In this document: piece by piece, positions 8,917-16,591 of the stretch
Layout of the letters: each line of letters begins with the position of its first letter
Numbering within the stretch: position 1 is the stretch's first letter
Assembly (NCBI GenBank): GCA_025057985.1
Contig: JANXEV010000007.1
Span: forward strand, 1-32,407
From: Candidatus Aenigmatarchaeota archaeon
GTDB taxonomy: Archaea > Aenigmatarchaeota > Aenigmatarchaeia > CG10238-14 > SpSt-28
Direction of reading: 5' to 3'
Length of the DNA stretch: 32,407 bases
The notes under the pieces: model-generated
Databases searched by the model: none
Told to the model about the DNA's origin: nothing
What the model saw: the letters and a program-made list of their open reading frames with translations, nothing else
Program-made: the position numbers and the translations under genes

Positions 8917-10110
8917 CTATTTTTTTAAAAAATGGTCGATTCTTCTCTGAACCTTAAAGTCTGTCAAAATCTTCGAGTTTTCATACCAAATTTCTAATGG
9001 TATTTCCAGTTTACTTTCAATATATTTCAAAGCTCTCTCCAAACAATCAAACCTCTCATATCGACCCATCATCAGATTTCTAACAGTTTCTCTAACATTC
9101 CAAACTCCGACGGGAATATAGCCGGAATGTATTTCTCTAAGTATCAAAACACCAGCCTGTTTTCTCTCGTTAAACAACTTTTCAGCGACCATCGCCCTAG
9201 CGGCGTACCAACATCCACCTATACTAGCATATTCTTTTTTGAATTCAAACCCTTCATAGTCTCCACCCATCGCCAACTGATTCCCAATGATCCCTGGATA
9301 CCATGCTTCTATGCTTTCATACTGCCAACTACTTGGAAACATAAGGATAACCCATCTATTATCTAAATATTCTCCATAATAAACTCTATAATCGTCTATT
9401 GTTGGAAATTCTTTGACTTTCTCTAACAATCTTCTCCCAATTATATCGTCGACCGCTGTTATACTCCATCTCGTTGGAACTATTTTTCTTTTTACCCCCA
9501 CCATCCCTATACTAAAAACTTGTTGAATCTTTGAAATTGGAACTCTATTTTTGTAGAGCAAAAAAATCGCTTCATCTGCCTTGAGATCAAAATCGTAAAA
9601 AACTTTTTCAACACTAAAATCCGTGCTCCCAGGCCTAATTCTCAAATCCTCTATATAGGCACTAGGACCAAAAGGTTGATGGTCGAAAGATATCCTAAAA
9701 CCTTTAGGTATGTTTTTAAATTTTGCCTCAGCCTCCGTGGAGCTTTTCGAAAGAATAGCCTCTTGCAATTTCGCCACATTTTTGTCGTTTACGTTATCAA
9801 CCCTAGCCAAAATCTTTCCCCTAACCGCTTTAAACCTCATAGCAAGAATTTCTTCCAAACTTTTTCCATACCAGTTCTCTGTGTAAAGTAATTCGTCAGA
9901 TTTTTCGAAGGGAGAAATTATTGGACCTACAAAAATCTTTGGATAGCCAAACCTTCCTACGAAAACCTCAGGGGGAGTTGAGCCGTAGATTTCTTTTGAT
10001 GAAAAGTTTGGTAGAAAGTTAGAAACAACTCTACTCAAATAAGAGTTTATTTCTACTCTTGTTATTTTTCTAACTTTACTTTCTTTCGAAACAAAGACCA
10101 GTTTTTTCAT
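8917..10110 (-). CDS. nreA: DNA repair protein NreA
   Basis: IYGSTPPEVFVGRFGYPKIFVGPI, RIRPGSTDFS, and C-terminal PIP-like QRRIDHFL. Confidence 0.88.
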   Translation of the reverse strand: MKKLVFVSKESKVRKITRVEINSYLSRVVSNFLPNFSSKEIYGSTPPEVFVGRFGYPKIFVGPIISPFEKSDELLYTENWYGKSLEEILAMRFKAVRGKILARVDNVNDKNVAKLQEAILSKSSTEAEAKFKNIPKGFRISFDHQPFGPSAYIEDLRIRPGSTDFSVEKVFYDFDLKADEAIFLLYKNRVPISKIQQVFSIGMVGVKRKIVPTRWSITAVDDIIGRRLLEKVKEFPTIDDYRVYYGEYLDNRWVILMFPSSWQYESIEAWYPGIIGNQLAMGGDYEGFEFKKEYASIGGCWYAARAMVAEKLFNERKQAGVLILREIHSGYIPVGVWNVRETVRNLMMGRYERFDCLERALKYIESKLEIPLEIWYENSKILTDFKVQRRIDHFLKK

Positions 10111-10143
10111 AAAACAATATTTAAATTAAAAACAAAAAATAAT

Positions 10144-10725
10144 ATGCCGATAACACTTGGACTTTTGAAAAACCTTCTGATAAAACCACATGAAACGTTG
10201 CCAAAAATAAAAGAAAGTTCAGACACGACAGTTGCTCAAATGGTACTAAATTGGATTCTGGTAGGTATAGGGATAGGGATAGTCTCAGAACAAATAGTAT
10301 ATTCACTAGCAGCTATAGTAGGTGGAATAGTAGCTCAAACAATATTCACATTGTTCTTAAAAGCGGCGTTAATGATAGCCGGTGGGAAAGGTCAATACAG
10401 AGACGTGCTATCATCGACGACTTACCCATTCTTTGGTTTGTCTTTGATCATCCCAATAATTTCTCTAATCGGTAAAACAAACCCCTTAGCAGGAATTGGT
10501 GCAGCTACAATACTTGTAACTCTCTATTCCGTAGTCGCGTTAGTGGGATTTTTAACGATGTTAAGAAATTCCTTCAAGTTAGACTTAATAACCCTATGGG
10601 TCATCTTAAGCCTAGTAATAATGGCAATGACGATAGCGGCCTATGTTTCTATTGGTTTGTTCTCAATAATACCTGGACTCAAGTATCTAACAATATCAGA
10701 CTTTATTAACTATTTCTCTTTTTAA
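10144..10725 (+). CDS. Yip1-domain-like multi-TM membrane protein
   Basis: About 190 aa, several TM segments, Yip1-like organisation (FFGLSLIIPIISLIG… VGFLTMLRNSFKL). Confidence 0.6.
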   Translation: MPITLGLLKNLLIKPHETLPKIKESSDTTVAQMVLNWILVGIGIGIVSEQIVYSLAAIVGGIVAQTIFTLFLKAALMIAGGKGQYRDVLSSTTYPFFGLSLIIPIISLIGKTNPLAGIGAATILVTLYSVVALVGFLTMLRNSFKLDLITLWVILSLVIMAMTIAAYVSIGLFSIIPGLKYLTISDFINYFSF

Positions 10726-10752
10726 TTTTTTTTAAAAAAGTCCTAATATTTA

Positions 10753-11904
10753 ATGGTAGAAATTGGTTTAATAGGTAAACCTAACGCTGGAAAATCTTCT
10801 TTTCTTAAAGCAGCAACAATGTTAGACGTAAAAATCGCACCTATCCCTTTCACCACACTAAAACCAAACGTTGCGATCGCCTATGTAACAAAACAATGTG
10901 TTGAAAGTTTTTTCAACGTTAAATGTAACCCTAAGACTGGGGCGTGTGAAAATGGAACAAGATATATACCGATAAAACTTATCGATTTACCTGGAATCGT
11001 ACCGAAGGCGCATGAAGGTAGAGGGTTAGGTTTAAAATTTTTAGACGAAGCGAGAAAATGTGAAGCGTTGATTCATGTTGTAGATTTTTCCGGAATGACG
11101 GACGAAGAAGGCAAACCTTCTATCGATCACAACCCAGAAAACGATATAAAGTTTGTTGAAGAAGAAATAAACGCTTGGTTTAAAGAAATCATCAGTAGAG
11201 GTTTAGAAAAATTGAAGAAAAACTTTCAAAGAGCCACAAAAGAAGAAATTGTTTCTACGTTAGAAAAGCAATTGAGTGGGTTGGAAGTTAAAAAACAAGA
11301 AATCGAAATGGTTCTCGAAGAAGTTGGAATAGAAGATTTGGATAAGTTCTCAAGAAGATTAAGAGAATTGTCCAAACCTATAGTTATTGTTGCGAATAAA
11401 ATAGATTTGGAGAGTTCTAGAAAAAATTTCGAAAAATTGAAAAACAAATACCATTTAATTCCTGCTTCTGCGGAAGCGGAAATAGCATTGAGATTAGCAA
11501 AAGAAAAGAAATTAATAAAATATGAAAATGAAAAAATTGAGATTCTAGGAGAGTTAAACCAAAAACAAAAAGATGCAATCGATAGAATAAGAAGAGATGT
11601 TATAGAAAAATTCGGCTCTACTGGAATTCAAAAAGCTCTGAATTATACGGTTTTCGATGTATTGAAATATATAACAGTATATCCTGTGGCAGATAGAAAT
11701 AGGTTATCGGATTCTGATGGTAGAATTTTACCAGACGCTTTTTTAGTGAAAAACGGTACCAAATTAAAGGAATTCGCTTTCATTATACATACAGAAATAG
11801 GTAGTAAATTCATTACCGGGATAGACGTAAAAACGAAGAAAAGTTTATCGGCAGATTATATACTAAAAGATAATGACGTGATAGAAATAGTACACGCTAG
11901 ATAG
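10753..11904 (+). CDS. YchF/OLA1-like translation-associated GTPase with C-terminal TGS domain
   Basis: GKPNAGKSSFLKAAT, DLPGIV, NKID; C-terminal TGS-like domain. Confidence 0.92.
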   Translation: MVEIGLIGKPNAGKSSFLKAATMLDVKIAPIPFTTLKPNVAIAYVTKQCVESFFNVKCNPKTGACENGTRYIPIKLIDLPGIVPKAHEGRGLGLKFLDEARKCEALIHVVDFSGMTDEEGKPSIDHNPENDIKFVEEEINAWFKEIISRGLEKLKKNFQRATKEEIVSTLEKQLSGLEVKKQEIEMVLEEVGIEDLDKFSRRLRELSKPIVIVANKIDLESSRKNFEKLKNKYHLIPASAEAEIALRLAKEKKLIKYENEKIEILGELNQKQKDAIDRIRRDVIEKFGSTGIQKALNYTVFDVLKYITVYPVADRNRLSDSDGRILPDAFLVKNGTKLKEFAFIIHTEIGSKFITGIDVKTKKSLSADYILKDNDVIEIVHAR

Positions 11905-12172
11905 ACTCATTCATATCGTTTAAAAGAGTCTTTTCATATTCGTTCAGTTTTTCCACGATTCTTCTTTTAGCTTCTAGCAATATTTTTTTCTCGTCTTTCG
12001 ACCTAGCCTTAGACTCTAAAACACTTACTGCATAGATAGCTGAATGAATTTCCAACCAGAAAAAAGCCCTTTCTAAAGCCTTTTTACCCTCAAAGTTCAG
12101 GCTGTTGAAAGCTTTCTCTTTCCATCTCTTGTAGTTCGCATAACAAATTTCCAATTGTTTTTTGACGTCCAT
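11897..12172 (-). CDS. Hypothetical helical protein
   Basis: 91-aa ORF with predicted helical content; no family recognised with confidence. Confidence 0.6.
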   Translation of the reverse strand: MDVKKQLEICYANYKRWKEKAFNSLNFEGKKALERAFFWLEIHSAIYAVSVLESKARSKDEKKILLEAKRRIVEKLNEYEKTLLNDMNESI

Positions 12173-12283
12173 AGTTACTATTTAGTGGTTAATGTATTTA
12201 AATCTTACTATCTATCGGTGATTAAAGATAAAATCTTGTCAGATAGAAAACCTAAATAAAAAATCGTTCAAAAAATTAAAAAC

Positions 12284-13537
12284 TCATTCGATTTTAAAAA
12301 CCCTATTGTTGGCTATCGGCGCGAAGGCTTCAAAACCTTTGTTTCTCAATTCTTCAGCAAACTCTTGCGTGTGGTCTCCGTGTATACAAAATATTTTATC
12401 CGGATTGAGTTTTTCTATAAAATTGAAAAGCTCCTTTCTACCAGCATGTGCCGAAAAATCCAATCGATTAACATTCATCTTGACTTCAAACTCTTCTTTT
12501 CCGTCGATAAACTTTCCCGTCTCTAGTAGTATTCTACCAGGTGTGTTTTCAATTTGCCATCCAGTTAAAATCAAGCTAGATTTTTCCCTCTTGTGAAGTT
12601 TTTTCAAATAGTAAGTTACTGGGCCACCGTTCAACATTCCACTCGTAGTTATTATCACACAAGGTTGTTTGATAAGTTTCTTTCTGTTTTTTGGTTCAAC
12701 AAAAGTCACAAAGTCTAGCGCTTCCTCAAATGAATTTTCATCTCTAAGTAAATTTTTATATTTGTTTATTATCGTCGTTGCTTTCTTTGCCATTCCATCT
12801 AGGTAAACTGGGTAGTTTATTCCGTAGCTGTAAAGAATCAACAAAACTTCCTGCGACCTTCCGACAGCAAAAGCAGCTATCAACACGGGCTCTCCGTTAG
12901 AAACGGTTTCATCCACTATTCTTACCATTTCTTTTTCTTCTCTAACTCTCTCAGGATGATCTCTGTCAGAGTAAGTGCTTTCTATTATAAGATTTTTCAC
13001 CTTAGGCAAATCCTTTTCACATCCCTCTATCAACCTAGTAGAGTTTACGTTAAAGTCTCCTGTATAAAGTAAATTAGTCTTTTCTGATTCCAAAAATATC
13101 ATAGAACTACCAGGTATGTGGCCTGCGTCGAAAAAAGTCACATCAAAGTTCCCTATTTTTATTTTTTTATTGTACCTTACATCCACAAAATTTTTAACCG
13201 TTCTTTCAACGTCAAAACTAGAAAACGGCAACTCGTAACCTTCTTCTCTCGAAACCTTTATCGAATCTTCCAGTAAAAGCTCCACAAGCTCTTTGTTAAT
13301 ATCTAACGAGTAAACTGGAGTAGAATATTTTTTCGTTAAAATTGGTAAAGCGCCGGAATGATCTAGATGTGCGTGAGAAAGTAAAACAGCAGTAGGATTT
13401 TCCACAGGTAGAGGAAATTTCGGTGGAGTTTCTCTAGGCTTAGTTCCGTAGTCCAAAACAAGTCTTGTCCCTTTGCTCTCTACTAAAATCCCGCTAGCTC
13501 CAACACAACTCATCGCTCCTAAAAAACTTATCATCAT
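12284..13537 (-). CDS. Metallo-beta-lactamase/beta-CASP ribonuclease (CPSF-type, no KH domains)
   Basis: LLSHAHLDHSGALP, DAGHIPGSSM, TGDFN, beta-CASP ITTSGML, FSAHAGRKEL, FCIHGDH. Confidence 0.93.
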   Translation of the reverse strand: MMISFLGAMSCVGASGILVESKGTRLVLDYGTKPRETPPKFPLPVENPTAVLLSHAHLDHSGALPILTKKYSTPVYSLDINKELVELLLEDSIKVSREEGYELPFSSFDVERTVKNFVDVRYNKKIKIGNFDVTFFDAGHIPGSSMIFLESEKTNLLYTGDFNVNSTRLIEGCEKDLPKVKNLIIESTYSDRDHPERVREEKEMVRIVDETVSNGEPVLIAAFAVGRSQEVLLILYSYGINYPVYLDGMAKKATTIINKYKNLLRDENSFEEALDFVTFVEPKNRKKLIKQPCVIITTSGMLNGGPVTYYLKKLHKREKSSLILTGWQIENTPGRILLETGKFIDGKEEFEVKMNVNRLDFSAHAGRKELFNFIEKLNPDKIFCIHGDHTQEFAEELRNKGFEAFAPIANNRVFKIE

Positions 13538-13557
13538 TTAGAAAGTATAACTTGCGA

Positions 13558-14778
13558 TCATTTAAAATAAACAAAGAAAAAATAGGAGAGCAATAAAATC
13601 GCTATCATCATCAAATAGTATGGTAAAACTTTCTTTGCTAAGATCTTGTTGTTTTTAAAAACAACTGACAAGTTACCTAAAATTCCAAAAGTTATTAAAT
13701 AGAAGAGAAGTTTAGAAAGTTCCTGGTGAAGAGACATGTTAGAAAAAGTCACAGTTAGTATGCTCGTGCCAAATAGGCCAGCTGGCAGCAATAAGTAGAG
13801 AAAACTCTTTCCAAACATCATGAAAAGTAAATTGGCTAAAAAATACGTGAATGAAAAGACCAAAACGTAAGAAATGCTAAATTTTAGAGACAGAGGAGAT
13901 TTCAACTCTATTCCCACGTCTTCCTTAATATTTCTAGAAAACCAGAAAACAATCAGATAGCCAAAAACAAAAACAGGTACTAAAAACAAAGTATATCCCA
14001 GATTAGAAAAATTTATCAAATTGCTCAAGAGAAAAACTCTGAAAATCATAGAAGAAATGATAGCCAAAAAAGCTATTTTCACAAATTTTTTCGAAGAGAG
14101 TTTAGAGGAATACAAATTCGTTATATATATCGAGTTTATAAGACCGCCCAACACAGCATTGACTAGAACTCCTTTATGTTTAAAAATTTTAAAAAGTGTG
14201 TAAACTAAAAAACTTAAACCAAGAACTATCACTAGAGCGTTCCATACAAACTTTAAGTTAACTATACCATAAGGATCGATCGGTGAATCAGGTAAGATCG
14301 GATAAACAACAAACGCAACTAGGCCAAAAATTAAGAAATCTCTGATTTCGACAGCACTCACCTTACGAGCAAATTCATGTAAACTTTCTTTCAAAACCAA
14401 AACTAAAGTGAGAGTAAAAGTTAGGGCCAGAGAAAAAACGTATGGAACTTTTTCGAAATAGAGAATAAAACCTATGAAGTAGGTTATTAAAAAGGCTACC
14501 TCTGTCGTCACTCCTCTTTCTTTTTTCTCTCCTACTTTTCTGTAAAAATTGAGAGAAGCCAATATACCTAGAATTAAAAAAGAGATAAGAGCAAACTGGT
14601 AGGAAAATTTCGAAGACACAAGAGCAGAAATAAATCCCAAAGAACAAACCAACATAAAAGTTCTAAATCCAGCGAACAAAACTCCTTTGGCCCTCCTCTC
14701 TCTTTCTATACCTATAATCGCACCCATCATCAATGCCATTACAAACTTCAACAAAAGTTCAAAGGTAGACTCATACAT
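13558..14778 (-). CDS. MgtC/SapB plus DUF4010-like membrane protein
   Basis: MALMMGAIIGIERERRAKGVLFAGFRTFMLVC (MgtC start) and multi-TM C-terminal half. Confidence 0.85.
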   Translation of the reverse strand: MYESTFELLLKFVMALMMGAIIGIERERRAKGVLFAGFRTFMLVCSLGFISALVSSKFSYQFALISFLILGILASLNFYRKVGEKKERGVTTEVAFLITYFIGFILYFEKVPYVFSLALTFTLTLVLVLKESLHEFARKVSAVEIRDFLIFGLVAFVVYPILPDSPIDPYGIVNLKFVWNALVIVLGLSFLVYTLFKIFKHKGVLVNAVLGGLINSIYITNLYSSKLSSKKFVKIAFLAIISSMIFRVFLLSNLINFSNLGYTLFLVPVFVFGYLIVFWFSRNIKEDVGIELKSPLSLKFSISYVLVFSFTYFLANLLFMMFGKSFLYLLLPAGLFGTSILTVTFSNMSLHQELSKLLFYLITFGILGNLSVVFKNNKILAKKVLPYYLMMIAILLLSYFFFVYFK

Positions 14779-14814
14779 TAAAAATCATTTCTTTTTCGAG
14801 TTAAAAATATTTAC

Positions 14815-15078
14815 ATGGAATTAGAAGATCTGTGTAAAAAAGAAATCGAAAAAATGGAGAAAGTATTTAAAGAAATAAAAGTGGTAGATAAAAATGGATT
14901 AGAACTGTATAATCTCGCTCTATCTTATTTCACCGATTCCAAGTATTTTTCAGAAAAGAAGGATTTAATTAGAGCCTTCGAAGCGATCGTTATAAGTTGG
15001 GCTTATATAGATGCTGGATTGCACTTAAAGTTATTTGATGTTCCTAGTGAATTAAAAATTTATTTTACGATTCAATAA
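14815..15078 (+). CDS. DUF357 family protein
   Basis: LALSYFTDSKYFSEKKDLIRAFEAIVISWAYIDAGLHL. Confidence 0.82.
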   Translation: MELEDLCKKEIEKMEKVFKEIKVVDKNGLELYNLALSYFTDSKYFSEKKDLIRAFEAIVISWAYIDAGLHLKLFDVPSELKIYFTIQ

Positions 15079-15087
15079 TTAAAGAAA

Positions 15088-15567
15088 ATGTATACCAAAC
15101 ACTTGTGGACAGACAGAATAAAATGGTTACTCAGAAAAAAGAAAGATAAGGAATGTGTGTTTTGTAGAATAGTAAAAGGATTTGACAGTGAATTGGTTTT
15201 AAAAAAAGGTGAAATTTTTGTAGTTTTGAATAAATTTCCGTACAACACTGGCCATCTTCTCGTTTTCCCAAAAAGACATGTGGAAAATTTCGAAGACTTA
15301 GATGAAAAAGAACTAATAGACATTTCAATAACAGTAAAAAAATGTATAGTATTTTTGAGAAAAGCTCTAAAACCTGAAGGATTCAACATAGGAGTTAACC
15401 TCGGAGAAGTCGCTAGTGCAAGCATACCCCATCTACATTATCATATCGTCCCAAGATTCAAAAACGACGCCGGTTTTATGGAAGTAATTTCCTCGACCAA
15501 AGTCATGCCAGAGAGTTTGAAAAACACATACAAAAGATTAAAAAAATTCTCTCACTTACTAGAGTGA
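15088..15567 (+). CDS. HIT family protein
   Basis: ECVFCRIVKG… and HLHYHIVPRF (HxHxHxx). Confidence 0.93.
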   Translation: MYTKHLWTDRIKWLLRKKKDKECVFCRIVKGFDSELVLKKGEIFVVLNKFPYNTGHLLVFPKRHVENFEDLDEKELIDISITVKKCIVFLRKALKPEGFNIGVNLGEVASASIPHLHYHIVPRFKNDAGFMEVISSTKVMPESLKNTYKRLKKFSHLLE

Positions 15568-15602
15568 TAGTAATTTAAATATTATGGAGACTATAGAAAA
15601 GT

Positions 15603-15830
15603 ATGAATGAAAGACCCATAGATGCATTGGATCGAGCCAAAGGTAAGAGAGTTCTGGTGAAACTGAAAAACGGAGAAGAAATAACCGGTGTGTTAAAGGC
15701 TTTGGACCTTCATCTAAATCTATGGTTGGACGACGCGGAAATTAGAAAAAATGGCGAAACGAAAGTTAAGGTAGGTACGATTCTTATAAGAGGGGACACA
15801 ATAGTCTACGCTTCACCTGTTTTAGTTTAA
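15603..15830 (+). CDS. Sm-like (LSm) RNA-binding protein
   Basis: RPIDALDRAKGKRVLVKLKNGEEITGVLKALDLHLNLWLDDAE… ILIRGDTIVYASP (Sm1/Sm2). Confidence 0.95.
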   Translation: MNERPIDALDRAKGKRVLVKLKNGEEITGVLKALDLHLNLWLDDAEIRKNGETKVKVGTILIRGDTIVYASPVLV

Positions 15831-15917
15831 ACGATGAAATCGAAAAGCCTTTCTTACTTTCTTAGGTTTTATATCGAATAAAATTTTAAACATACATTAC
15901 AAAAATAGAAAATAAAC

Positions 15918-16047
15918 GGGCCTGTAGCTCAGCCTGGTAGAGCAGCGGAAGCGTGGAAAACGCTGCTGAGGCTTTTAAGCCACAGGCTGAAAAAGCTCTG
16001 ACTCATGAAGAAACCCGTTGGTCGCGGGTTCGAATCCCGCCAGGCCC
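15918..16047 (+). tRNA. tRNA-Lys(UUU) with two predicted BHB introns: exons 15918-15948, 15971-15977, 16013-16047; introns 15949-15970 (22 nt) and 15978-16012 (35 nt)
   Basis: Acceptor GGGCCTG/CAGGCCC, T-arm GCGGG-TTCGAAT-CCCGC. Removing both introns gives anticodon arm GCGGG-CTTTTAA-CCCGT in a 73-nt cloverleaf. Confidence 0.88.
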
Positions 16048-16094
16048 ATATTTAACTCCAAAACCTTATTAAAAATCGTGTAAAAATAATTCTT

Positions 16095-16589
16095 ATGATA
16101 AACAAAAAATCTTTGGTCGAAGCCGCTTTATTCGTTTCAAACAAACCATTATCTGCTAGACAACTCTCCTATCTTCTATCCATACCTTTGAAAGAGGTCG
16201 AGGAAATAATAGAGGAAATGGAAAGGGAATTGAAAAAAGAAGATAGAGGTATAATGTTGTTGAAAACCCCAGAAGGCTATGAACTCGTAGTGAAGCCAGA
16301 ATATAGACAGTATGTTCAAAAGATCGCTCCGTTTTCCGAACTTTCGGAAGGAGTAAAGAAAACTTTAGCGATTATAGTGGCTAAACAACCTGTAAAACAA
16401 TCCACAATAGTAAAAATTCAAGGGAACAAAGTCTACGATTATCTAAAGATATTAGAAAAAAAAGGCCTTATAAAGTCGGAAAAATTCGGTAGGACAAAAG
16501 TGATATCTTTAACGAAGAATTTTGAAGAATATTTTGGAAAAAGTGTGGAAGAAATCAAAAAAGAGTTGTTGGAAGGTACAAAATCTTAA
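16095..16589 (+). CDS. scpB: Segregation and condensation protein ScpB-like
   Basis: VEAALFVSNKPLSARQLSYLLSIPLKEVEEIIEEM… YELVVKPEYRQYV… winged-helix pattern. Confidence 0.87.
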   Translation: MINKKSLVEAALFVSNKPLSARQLSYLLSIPLKEVEEIIEEMERELKKEDRGIMLLKTPEGYELVVKPEYRQYVQKIAPFSELSEGVKKTLAIIVAKQPVKQSTIVKIQGNKVYDYLKILEKKGLIKSEKFGRTKVISLTKNFEEYFGKSVEEIKKELLEGTKS

Positions 16590-16591
16590 TG

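Noticed and set aside
12207-12246. CTATCT…AGATAG inverted repeat enclosing AAGAT-AAA-ATCTT
   Set aside because: Weak, AT-rich and located where the upstream gene's terminator and the next promoter are expected; not distinctive.
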